From Heliocybe sulcata (taxonomy: Eukaryota; Basidiomycota; Agaricomycetes; Gloeophyllales; Gloeophyllaceae): a stretch of DNA of 64,000 nt. A program made the translations under genes and the position numbers. The stretch is taken from NCBI GenBank assembly GCA_004369045.1, contig ML213507.1, positions 987,078 through 1,051,077 on the forward strand, read 5' to 3'. This document shows positions 46,423-56,675 of the stretch, in pieces; the first letter of the stretch is position 1, and each line of letters opens with the position of its first letter. The notes beneath the pieces are model-generated. The model was not told where the DNA came from. It ran no database searches and was given only the letters and a program-made list of their open reading frames with translations.

Positions 46423-48836
46423 CTACGTGCAAGCGAAGCTCGTAGCATTATTAGAATCGCCCCCGAGGTAAGTGATCTGTTGAGGATACTGTTGCACCAG
46501 AGACATGGTCATTAAATTTGGCATGGTCTAAGCGTGACAGGACATGCGTACCTTGCAAAGCGGCCTTGTGAACGCAACACCTTGCGTCGCATTATTATTA
46601 TTATAGTACGCGGCAACAAGATGATCCGGAGCAACGCCCTCCTCTACCCATTGTACCATGGCGGATAACACGTTATGGGTAGGGTCGTTGGTCGTAGGAG
46701 GCATTCCACTAGCTGCCTGGCCACCGCCGCCGAAGGCATTTGCACCATAGCCGCCCTAAATAAGGAGAACTTGGTATTCGTTTTCGAGATCAGGTAACGT
46801 GAAGACTAACCGAACTAGCAAATCGAGGCTTATGTCAGCTGACGTGCATTTGGACGACCAGATTATGTTTCTCACCAGTGTGCCATCCCCGGAACCGTAA
46901 ACAGACGGTAATAGTCGTCCATATTCGGCATCGATGTTTGCGCCATCTGATCGCGTACCGTCCCATAGTAATGCAACGAGTTCCCAGCGCTGATAACGTT
47001 GTCGGCCATGCCGACGTAGTGGATGACCTTCCCATTATGTTCCGGACCGACGAAGGGTGTAATATCCGTCGCAATGGCCTGTTTACTTCGATGTCAGCCT
47101 ACATATACAGCGAGATAATGGAGAATGGCGCCGACGTTCATGTTGGCCGCATTCAGTCTATCTGCTAGCTGAATGTCACTGAGGTTGAGCGTAGCAGGAT
47201 CCCAAGTGGTATCACTGATATACAACCACGTAAGCTTTTTGTCATTGGCCGGACATGAAAAGCGTCCAACTCACTTTAGTATGAAATACCGATAATAATC
47301 CACCGATATCGAGCCGATGACCGGGCCAAGCAAGGTGTTCGCGTACCCTCCTTCGCCACCTGGGTAGAGTCCCTCAAAGACGTAGGTCCCGTTCTGGTAG
47401 TACGGAGAGAAGGCGGTGTGTATGGCGTTGATCTGCTCAGGGTTGAGGCATGTCGAGGCGTTCTGTCCCGACTCGCAGGCGAGCGTCTCAGGCTGGAAGC
47501 TACAGCAGATTAATACATGCTATACACTCAGAGCAGAGAATGAGGGGGCAGCTTACTGGCAAATGAGCGGATTGTTGATTATACCATCTGTCACCTACGA
47601 CACATAGTTGTGGTTAGTACCTTAGGGACCCAAAATTGCGCACGGCCAAGACCTACCCCATCCAAAGCATCGCACTGCTTCATCACCTCGTCGTGAATCA
47701 GCCCACTCCACATGTCCTGCGTGATCCACTGTGGGGAGCCAACCGGCAGCACTGCTAGGTTGACATAGATGGACCAGACAGGAAGGTGAGTCATCCAGTT
47801 GGCTGGCGAGCCGACAACCTGGGATATACGTAAGTACAGTCAACATAGGCAAGCAGATGGCTAACGTACCACTCCGTCGAAGTCCTCAGGGAATTGCTGG
47901 ACCTCTTTGAGGCTAAAGGAACAATAAACATAAAGCGCGATATAGCCTTGGAATTCATACTGACCCTTGTCTGCCAGCTACCAGAACGCGAGTTAGGCAT
48001 TGCGAGCGGATAGATCTAATATACGTTACGTACCAGTAGAGCAACCCAGATAGTATGATTTGTTTGCAGCGTTTCCATAGTACTGCTCAGTGACCTGCTT
48101 TCCAGCGATTACACTGAGATGCAGGGCTCGGTATGCAAAATCGATAATAGCGTTCTACAGGAGTTTAGGGACATCTCCGCTCGTTGATGATCATAACATG
48201 AACGTACATCGTTGTGCGGACCGCCCCAGATACCGTCGCCAGCGTTCGAGAGATGGCCCGTGTCTGTCGATACTCCTGCAACTATGGGATCGCGCAAAGT
48301 TCAAGTCCAAGCTACTGGCAGAGAAGGAGCAGCATACATACATCCTTGCTGCACTGCGACGTGGCCCATGTCTGATACGACAACTGAAGCCGATTAAGTC
48401 AGCTGGGAATCCAGTGTGGCCACCCGGGTAGCATCGCACTTACTACCGCCGCCCAAACCTCCACTGCCGAAGCCCAATAGACGACCGTTCCACGAGTCCG
48501 GGAGCCAGACGTCAGTTCCCGCTGTCTTGTTAGCAGTGGCATTTGTAGTGATGGATAATTCAATACCTTTCAGCAGTTCCGCTTAGTCCCATGCGAACGG
48601 TGAATAGAACAACAGCACTTACGGCAGAAGGCTGGGAGGCTATTGGTGTTGATTTGCGAGTAGGGATTCGAGATATTGACAGTGGCTCCTGCAGGATAGT
48701 ACTCAGTGCCGATGAGCGCCACCGTCACGTTCGAGACATCCTGGAGCGTGAAGCTCGAGCAGGCAGTTTCCCCCGGGGTCGCTGCAGGAACGCCTAAAGC
48801 TGCACCCAGTGCAAGGAGAGTGGTAAGAAGAAGCAT
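46423..48836 (-). CDS. secreted tannase / feruloyl esterase
   Basis: A 536-residue enzyme of the fungal tannase/feruloyl esterase family, which cleaves ester-linked phenolic acids from plant material. Fifteen exons: 48623-48836, 48444-48566, 48342-48383, 48208-48281, 48034-48154, 47965-47977 (13 nt), 47870-47912, 47657-47818, 47557-47594, 47275-47499, 47136-47214, 46876-47078, 46811-46814 (4 nt), 46552-46755 and 46423-46488 (1,611 nt). A signal peptide starts MLLLTTLLALGAALG. The CS-D-HC active site is present: Cys189-Ser190 in YYLGCST, Asp404 in VGMADNVIS, His445-Cys446 in PGMAHCSGGYG. A calcium-site-like DALDGVTDGIINNP is seen. The residue after GCST is Ala where Gly is usual. Many N-glycosylation sequons are present. 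Confidence 0.92.
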
Positions 48837-49643
48837 ATTGTCCTGAGGCTCTCATGTGCCGTCTTAGGGCAATATATACACCAGTCGGCGGTCCCACCTA
48901 CATCGCCTGACGACCGTCATGGGTGGACCTGGATGAGAATCGAATCAAGAGGATAGCGTGGTCATGCTCGCACCCTTGGATAAGATTATTTGCCTGGCTC
49001 CTACGCGTGTTCGCTCCGACGGGGAGAGTCTTCTCCGACAGGGCGGAGAGTCTTGGACCCTTGGATACGAGGGAGTGACTGCGCACTCCGGCTGCATTAT
49101 GAAGTAGATAGACGTCTTATACCAAGCGCTCGACCGGTATAACAGAAGTGGCAGAATTAACGTTCGGTTACTTAAACGCTTTCGCTGATCCCTATGTCGC
49201 GAACAGCTGGGAATCTTCGACGCGGCCGATACGCTGGCATGTGCAAGACGACCACGGGACTCGCCCGTGATTCGTGAATATCCCGATGAAGACTGAGCGA
49301 AGGCAAGTGAATTTCAACATTCAAGCTCAAGCCCAAGAGTTCCTGCTCTTGCACCTTTCAGCGTGCTGCTGCGCTTTCAAGCAGAATCTGACACGGAGGC
49401 GAGTCAGATAAGTAACAGGCGTCATGTGAAACAAACGTGAAACCGTGTTCTGTGACGAGCTGCCACTGGAACAAATATCAACAAATAACACGCGTCATTT
49501 AGCTGCTCGCCTGTCAGCCACCGCGAACATATAAGAAGCTGAACGACGCCCGTTCGTTTCCCCATCCCTCTTTACCGCAGACTATCACCTTCACAGCCTA
49601 GGGACCACTCTCTTTTACGCCCTCCAACAAAAGCGACTACATC
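48837..49643. promoter_or_regulatory. divergent promoter region of two secreted-protein genes
   Basis: 807 bp between tannase (minus) and the Kex2-repeat precursor (plus), the two genes that may share control. A TATA-like ATATAAG lies at about 49529, 115 bp before the precursor ATG, and a second (ATATATAC, complement GTATATAT) lies at about 48872, near the tannase start. No gene is seen. Confidence 0.5.
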
Positions 49644-51764
49644 ATGCGCCGTCACATCTACGGCATCGCTGCACTCACCTGGGCTGCGACTGCTCTCGCA
49701 GGTCCCATGTCCAGTGCTAGTCCGACGTTGCACTCTTCCATGTCCGCCGTGTCTCCCACTCCTTCTTGCACGGACTCTGAAAGTATCATCTGCTACTCGT
49801 CTCCCGACAACGCCATCGTGTACGACCGGCGGGACCACACCAAGCCGGATCGGGACGCTCCACATCCAGGATCTCCCTTCGACAGCCCACATCAATCCCA
49901 CAGCAAGCGTGCGGCGGTTGGCGCTCCCACTCACGCTCCTACGTCTAGCGCATCTTCTCCGAGTTTACTGTTTCCGTCTCATCAAGGTCACAGCAACATG
50001 AAGGAACGTGAGGCGGAAGCCTCATCTGCAAGCAGCACTTCCTCAAGCTCTCCTAGTGGCGCAACTCCTAGCAATCTTCTGGGCCTTAATAGCGCGCATA
50101 CATCCCACTCCAAGCGCTCTCATGATGCTTCGTCTACAAGAGGAACTGCTACTGGCTCTTCGAGTGGCGTAGGTCCCAGCAATATCCTTGGCCTTAATAG
50201 CGCGCATACATCCCACTCCAAGCGCTCTCATGACGCCTCATCTACAAGAGGAACTGCTACTGGCTCTTCGAGTGGCGTAGGCCCCAGCAATATTCTTGAC
50301 CTGAATGGTGCGCATACATCCCACGTCAAGCGCTCTCATGATGCCTCGTCTACAAGAGGAACTGCTACTGGCTCTTCTAGCGGCGTAGGTCCCAGCAATA
50401 TTCTTGGCCTGAATGATGCGCATACATCGCACTCGAAGCGCACTTATGAAGCTTCGAGTGCCCGTGCAAGTAGCTCTTCTCTGCCAGGACCTCTTGAAGC
50501 CTTTCTTGACGTGGGTTCTGGAAGGAGGAATCATTCGCAAGCCCAGACCACGGCATCTCCTCGTCCAGGCAAACGCGAGAACCTCCAGGAAGACGCTAGG
50601 CCTCGTCCTCATCAGAGCAGCCACTCCCAGCGTCCTCCCGCAAGTTCATCTTCTGTCCCGGGTGCTGCTCTGACGATGGCTGGAGATGTTGTTGCTGAAC
50701 CTAGTCCTAGGCCGACTGCCGCGCCTCGCGATGTCCAGAAGAACGATGCTCGTAGCAGCTCGTCCACGAGGTCGGTTTCGAGTGGTGTTCCGGGTATCAT
50801 TGCAAAGCGCGACGACGGGCGTCGCAATACGGATCAGAGGTCTTCATCGTCTGCCTCGGCTCACAGGTCCCCTTATAGTCCTTCTGCGAGCCCTCCTGCG
50901 GGAATTGTGCCTTTAGCCTCACCTACTGGTGCTAGTAAGCGCGACGTGACCGCTATGCTCCCGTCGCACCATGGTCAGGCTCCTCCTGATGCTTCGCAGA
51001 TACGGGCTGCGATGCAACCAAGCTTCTCCCCTCCATCTGTCCCTATGCCTACTGCCAAGGATAAATTCGAGAAGGCACCGTCGTCGTCTGCCTCACCTGC
51101 CCCTGGGGGCTTGCTGCCCTTGGTAAAGCGTGGCATGGTCCTGCCGGTTCCTTTGGCTGAGAGCTCGCACACTTCCAGCCGGCATAGCTCGTCGATGACT
51201 GTCGCTGCGAAGCGGGGGGCAGGTGGTTTGCCCTTGCAGGTTGGGCCGAAGGGTTCTGCCACTCCCGGTTCCGTTATGATGGCTGATTTCGCTTCTTCCT
51301 CAACGTCGCACTCGACTACGGGTGCTTCTGCTCTGCCCACTCCTTCGCTTTTGATTCGGGAACCTGGTATCTCTCTGTCAACTAGTTTCTCAACGCACAA
51401 CTCGGTTCCTCGCTCCGTTGCACTGCCCATTTCGCACAACTTCTCTACGCACCATCTTCCGACTCACACCCCGGTTCCAAGGCAAGTGCACAACGCCGAC
51501 TACTCCCACGGCAATGGAACTACTCCTGCTCAGGCTCAAGCCCAAAGCACTGGAAGTCCTGCTACGGAGAAGCGGGGCATGAGAATGGCTGGTAGTTTAC
51601 CCTCTACCCAGAACCGTGCTCCGTACGTCCAACCCGGCTCGAAGGGTGGCGATGCCGATACTGGGAAGCGGTCTGAGGACACGGGAATGCCTGCGTCTGC
51701 GAGTGATGTATCGGGAAAGGCGAAGGGTGCGGCGCGTGGAGCGGCTGCTGCTAAGGGGATGTGA
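49644..51764 (+). CDS. secreted Kex2-processed repeat precursor (KEP-like)
   Basis: An intronless 706-residue protein with a signal peptide (MRRHIYGIAALTWAATALAG). The rest is disordered Ser/Pro/Gly/His-rich sequence with twelve Lys-Arg dipeptides, the cleavage sites of the Golgi protease Kex2. Four KR pairs at residues 157, 193, 229 and 265 are exactly 36 residues apart and bound near-identical units (GVGPSNILGLN, then AHTSHSKR). Later units diverge but most keep a Ser-rich, Pro/Gly, then hydrophobic motif before the KR: SSGVPGIIAKR, SPPAGIVPLASPTGASKR, PAPGGLLPLVKR, GAGGLPLQVG. Only two Cys, both near the start (SCTDSESIICYSS). This is the plan of fungal pheromone, repellent and RiPP precursors; I cannot name the product. 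It diverges from the tannase. Confidence 0.85.
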   Translation: MRRHIYGIAALTWAATALAGPMSSASPTLHSSMSAVSPTPSCTDSESIICYSSPDNAIVYDRRDHTKPDRDAPHPGSPFDSPHQSHSKRAAVGAPTHAPTSSASSPSLLFPSHQGHSNMKEREAEASSASSTSSSSPSGATPSNLLGLNSAHTSHSKRSHDASSTRGTATGSSSGVGPSNILGLNSAHTSHSKRSHDASSTRGTATGSSSGVGPSNILDLNGAHTSHVKRSHDASSTRGTATGSSSGVGPSNILGLNDAHTSHSKRTYEASSARASSSSLPGPLEAFLDVGSGRRNHSQAQTTASPRPGKRENLQEDARPRPHQSSHSQRPPASSSSVPGAALTMAGDVVAEPSPRPTAAPRDVQKNDARSSSSTRSVSSGVPGIIAKRDDGRRNTDQRSSSSASAHRSPYSPSASPPAGIVPLASPTGASKRDVTAMLPSHHGQAPPDASQIRAAMQPSFSPPSVPMPTAKDKFEKAPSSSASPAPGGLLPLVKRGMVLPVPLAESSHTSSRHSSSMTVAAKRGAGGLPLQVGPKGSATPGSVMMADFASSSTSHSTTGASALPTPSLLIREPGISLSTSFSTHNSVPRSVALPISHNFSTHHLPTHTPVPRQVHNADYSHGNGTTPAQAQAQSTGSPATEKRGMRMAGSLPSTQNRAPYVQPGSKGGDADTGKRSEDTGMPASASDVSGKAKGAARGAAAAKGM
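50118..50441 (+). repeat. tandem 108-bp coding repeat (three units)
   Basis: Three head-to-tail units of exactly 108 bp (50118-50225, 50226-50333, 50334-50441), each ending in AAG CGC (Lys-Arg). A partly similar half-unit precedes (about 50060-50117). The third unit differs from the first at only a few positions, so the expansion is recent. Confidence 0.9.
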
Positions 51765-52192
51765 TCGAGTGAAGTCGGTGATGATGGTGTCGGTCTGTCA
51801 GCGTAGTCGTTGTATACCCTGTATCGATTTGTAAGAGCGTTGTATGATATGGCTGTGTGGATGTTACAGGTGGTCATGGAATGTGATCAATGCGTACATC
51901 GTCGTAAATGTGTTGCGAGAAAGCTTCTTCATGACCCTGTACTTCGGCAGGTGCTCCCATGACTTACTCGCTACCGTAAAGGAGGTACGGAGATCTGTAT
52001 TGCGAAAATAACAACGATGCATGTATGGAGTCTGTGTATCACGAATGGTGCATCGGACATCGACGAGGAATCATGAATCATTAATCAACGGGATGCGACC
52101 AGTGAAGGATCCGCTGTTCAAACGTTCATGTTCTGAGACAAAGGAAGTGTGATACGGGTTACCCCGATGGATCTCAATCATATCCTAAACGT
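51765..52192. other. convergent 3' region
   Basis: A 428-bp gap between the stops of the repeat precursor (plus) and MDM31 (minus). No gene is seen. Confidence 0.4.
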
Positions 52193-55011
52193 TCATAACA
52201 TCGCCACTCCGTTAGCAAAGTCCATCGTTCCAGCCATATTCCTTGCATTGGCGGATACTTCCTTCAAATGAACAGACACGGGATCCACCATGGTGCGTAT
52301 CGTGGACAGTACGGCTGCGGCTGTCTTTTGAAGACTCCATAGGCTGACTGTCTTGATGCGGCGATTGAAGTTGGCTTGGGAGACGTGGTACGCCAGGGCG
52401 TCATAGACCTACAAGGATACAGTTGGCTAACTACCGATCTTGTCGAATAAGTCACGTACCTTCAGCGCGATCTCGTCTGTCAATCCAGCTGTGAGTGATG
52501 GTCAATATCTTGGTTGTGGCACGTCAGTCAGCGCTGCACTCACTCTCCCATAACTGCAAGATGACGATCAGTATCGCATACGTTATACTAAGGAGACCAA
52601 CTTACAGTCCAAGCTCCATCGAATGTAGATAGATCTTGGACAACCCGGCAATGAATAGGTATGAGAGTTCGGTTAGCGCTGCATACCCGAATGACCATCA
52701 GTCATCGCATAACTGGGCAAAGACGATTCTCGCGACCCACTTCATAAAGGCTACAATCGGTCTTATCACCGCCGAGTTCACGTAGGACAAGTCATTCCTG
52801 AACACAGGCACCGCAGCTTTGATATCCCTAAACCTCAAGTCAATATCGATCACCACCTTTGGCTTGCTCTCGCCCTCCTCAGTCCTCTCCTGGTCCCGCA
52901 CGGGCGCGATGAGGGGCGGCTTCGCGAGCTCCCGCTGACCAGGGATGCGCTCAGCGACTGTGGCGATGGCGTCGATGATGGCGTCGATAGCGTCTGGGTC
53001 CTCGTCCTCACGCGGGAACTTGATGTCGAGCACAGCGTCGACTTTGCCGGAGGTGATCCAGGAGATAGGGCCTTCGAGCGTCGTCATCGACTGCAGATGG
53101 TCAATGTTAACGCCATCGATACGCAAGCGTGCCTGTTCAGCAGATAAGCGACCAAGGGCCTCTTTCAACTGTTGGGACACTCACCATCCGTCCCCACTTC
53201 CCCTCACCCAGCTCTCTCTCCGTTGTCCTGCCTATACTCTGTGGAGTATGCAAGCTAAACAGACAATTGTCAAACTGCCCGACGACGTTCTCCGCGTTCA
53301 AGAAATCGTAGAACATCCACTGCTTCCGAAATTTCCTGATATCCGCACGGAAGATCGATGCTGTATAGGGCCGAAAGTTGCCTGGCTGGTGCACAGTGAC
53401 GAGGACATCTTCGAGCTGCAAGAATTCAACCTCGAAGTCGCCGATTTGGGGTTGGTGCCGGAAGAGCGCAGGGTCCAGCGAGTGGTCCGGATCCCAGGTG
53501 ACGCCGCGACGGTCTACGGCAACCAACTAGTGTCAATTTCTCATCCCGCATGCTCTTTGAGGAGTGCGTACCAATGCAACCACGAACACCTTTGACTACG
53601 GCATCCTTAACGAGTCCCTTCCCGTCGAGCCACTGGGGCAGGGATAACGTCACCTCGATAGTATCCACGTTCAAATCGAACATAGTATAATTCACGTCCT
53701 CGTCATGCAAGTCGGCACGCGCAAGAATGTCGTCCTCATCAGCTTCTCCAACAGGACCATGGTGCGCGGGGTGCCCACTGACATCGTAGCCGAGCGCAGC
53801 GGTGTGATCATGAGATGATCGCGCGGATCCCCGTGCTGAGGCTGGCCGGCGGGAGATGTATACGTTCTTAAGCGAGAGACGGGAGTCCTTCCATTTGGGT
53901 ACGATGGCGGATTCGAATATGACTGTAATGCCAGTTTCTTTGGTCAGGTAGTTGCTGATTGCGCGGGCCACGTTTTCTAAATGATGTCAGGAGTGTTAGT
54001 TTCATAGCGTACAGTCTGCGGGAAGAGAGATGGGCAAACACTGATGCACCACGGGATCGAACAGCTTTGATGGATCCAAGACGCCTGAGACCCACAATAT
54101 ATGCGCCCAGAAGGCCTGAATCCATATGCCGTTGCTCAGCAGTGGTCATACAATCATGCTAGCGGGCATGAAGCGATAAAATGGATGAAATGCAGAATCA
54201 CCTTGCAAGCGCAAACTGTTGACGGTGGCAAATATCACAGAAAAGAACGTGGTCCTATATAACACGAGCATGACATCACCGACACGCTAGACACACGGAC
54301 GAGTACTCACGTTCCGACAAAGATCCAAAGCGTTTGGCTCATAAGGAACCAAGTGACAAAAGCAGAGATATCATCGGCATTCCATTTCCGAAAGGAACGT
54401 ATGGTGAACCATCTAAAGTTGATGCGAACCCTGTCCCAGAAGCTATTCGTCACGCGAAGGAAATCTTCGCGCGTAGGCCTATGGGGATGAGGCAGATGCA
54501 TGGCAAGGCGGCGGAAGAGGGGAGGGTAATTGTCAAGCCGGGGAGCAGGATTGGAAGGGTCAGTCGACTCCGAGAGGGTCGTTGAAGGCTCGTTATCGGG
54601 CGGCTTGGGTTCTGGACTGCCAGAGTCAGACACTGGCTTTTGCGTTTGCTGCTGCAGAGACGTCGAGGAAAGATGGAAGCAACGCGTAAGTTGGGCCGAT
54701 AGTCCTGGAGTGCCACATGCCGCTCGTAAAGGACCACTTCTCCAATGTAGAAGCCCAGTATCATGAACGTAACTTCTCCGCACCTGGTAAGCAGGGCGTT
54801 CCGAGGGAGTTGTGGACGTCGGACGACCCGCTACTGGCAAGTAACTCCTCTGCGTTCCCAGCCGTCGTTCCACAGCAAGACTTCCATTCCGCCTGAAGAA
54901 ATGTCGGATAGCAGCGTATCGGTCCCAAGCAGCATTGTGCGAGCAAGCACGCGACCCAGACGCGCTCGCCACTCGTGCAAGACCAGGCAGAAAAGCTCTC
55001 TCCGATAGCAT
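52193..55011 (-). CDS. MDM31: Mitochondrial distribution and morphology protein 31 (MDM31)
   Basis: This inner-membrane protein is needed for normal mitochondrial shape, DNA maintenance and lipid homeostasis. Nine exons: 54311-55011, 54202-54254, 53572-53976, 53185-53513, 52741-53132, 52606-52678, a 10-nt micro-exon 52544-52553, 52460-52488 and 52193-52408 (2,208 nt, 735 aa). The N-terminal part is Arg/Ser-rich (targeting), then HRPTREDFLRVTNSFWDRVR and a first span (WFLMSQTLWIFVGTT). The core has ARAISNYLTKETGITVIFES, VRGCIDRRGVTWDP, LRIDGVNIDHLQSM, and the end RRIKTVSLWSLQKT. A 225-bp intron (53977-54201) is long for this genome. The region from the first span on matches Mdm31/Mdm32 closely. 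Confidence 0.93.
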
Positions 55012-55258
55012 TGAATCGTCCAAGCCGTCGTGGTGGTTGCTAGGTAAGACGCCTAAGTCGTTTAGGAGGCGCGTCCGAGGCCTGGTGCACCTTCTGCCAT
55101 GCCTCGAATTTCAAGCTCCCATCTGAGAGAGGAAAGGCTCACGCCGGCAGCTGCCGAGCCCAATCGTCACTGATTTACCGCCGGCTTCGACTGTGCCGCT
55201 GTTCCTTCGTATTAACTCCTTACGGTCTACGCTCACACTCGTACTCGAGAGCTGCAGG

Positions 55259-56428
55259 ATGAGTTGGTCAGGGTGTGTACTGCTTCAGCGCCGAGTGGGA
55301 CAGTGCTGAGCGGTATGGAACAGGTTCAAGAAGTCTATGAACAGGGCGGGAACCACGGTCAGCATCCTCCACCGTATCGATCTTGTCATGTCAGACTGAG
55401 CGTATTGCAGCTCCTGCAAAAGACGGGTCAGATCGAGCGGACAGTAGATAGGGAGTTCGCGGATGAGGAGGCGAAATACAAGATGTGCGTCTCCTTTGTA
55501 TTTGATTATGACGGGGAGAACTGAGTATGGTGTAGCTTCGAGAAGGAGTGTCAGCAGCTGCAGAAGGATAGCAAGGCGTACTTGGATGCCATGCGAGGTG
55601 CGTTTTATGCCACCTGAGTGAATGAAGTCTTGACTCAATCTGTCACGCAGCCATGACTGCCGCGCAGGCCCGAATAGCAGAGACGCTCGACGTCTTCTAC
55701 GGCTCTGCGGACAAAGTATCTGAGGGCGCCATGGCAGCGCATGCATACAAGAGGTCTGTGGACGAGCTGGACACCGGAATTGGGAGGGAGTTGGACGCTC
55801 CGTATCGCACGACAGTCCTCGAACCTCTGGGAAAGATGAACGCTTACTTCCCTATCGTTAATGAGCACATCTCAAAACGGAACAAGAAGGTATGTTAGAC
55901 GGTTGTGTCTGAGAGACGCTCTTGCTGACCCAACCTAGTTACTCGACTACGACGCCACGCGCAGCAGAATGCGCAAGCTAATCGACAAACCCAGCGAAGA
56001 CCCTACCAAGCTGCCCAAGGCACCTCCCTCCCATTGCCTTGCTCTCCCTCATTACTTACCCAAGTACCACAGGCCCAGCAAGAACACGACGACGCTAAAG
56101 AAGTCTTCGACATGCTCAACGACCAGCTCATCGCCGAGCTCCCGCAGCTGCTCGACCTCCGCGTGCCCTTCTTTGACCCGAGCTTTGAGGCCATGATCCG
56201 CATGCAGTGCAAGTTCGCTGAGGAAGGGTACGAGAAGCTGAGTGGAGTGCAGCGGTGCGTGGGCCTTCCCATACTTTTTCGAAACTAATTACTGACACTG
56301 TTGCCGCCTCCCTTAGGTACTTCGCCGATGGTGTCCGGGATGACTACGCTGCAGGCCAACTAGATGCACAGGTCGAAGGCGTCCTGAACGAGATGCGGGA
56401 GCTCTCTATATGCGGGGCTGCGTCATGA
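55259..56428 (+). CDS. RVS161: BAR-domain protein RVS161/HOB3-like
   Basis: This N-BAR protein curves membranes at endocytic sites and during cell fusion, usually as a dimer with Rvs167. Eight exons: 55259-55272, 55324-55357, 55411-55484, 55536-55597, 55651-55889, 55939-56019, 56073-56254 and 56317-56428 (798 nt, 265 aa, the same length as yeast Rvs161). The protein reads MSWSGFKKSMNRAGTTLLQ, ARIAETLDVFYGSADKVSEG, ELDAPYRTTVLEPLGKMNAY, MLNDQLIAELPQLLDLRVPF, and ends MRELSICGAAS. There is no SH3 domain, as expected. The sixth intron can only be joined with a GC donor (CAAG/GCACCT at 56020). The GT-AG first intron yields the conserved start. Confidence 0.95.
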
Positions 56429-56675
56429 GGCAGTGGCATTCACGATTTGGATATTCATGTTGGATGGGGAAACTCGCATTGTATAACTGAGGACTACATT
56501 ACTAACTGATTTGCTCTGTTCTGTCTGTATAATGTTCAGGACAACTGAGATCACTGCGGTAAATCCGTACAGGTCGCTTAAGGGAGAGGACGCCTAACAT
56601 ACATCCTGCTGAGAATGCAAGCTAATAGGAATACAAATAAACAAGATCACGACGAGGAGCGTAGATCAATCGCTC

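Noticed and set aside
50118-50441. CRISPR-like regular repeat
   Set aside because: The 108-bp units are contiguous coding repeats without spacers, in a eukaryotic genome.
50043-50624. Minus-strand repeat-containing frames
   Set aside because: They mirror the 108-bp coding repeat of the plus-strand precursor and have no signal peptide.
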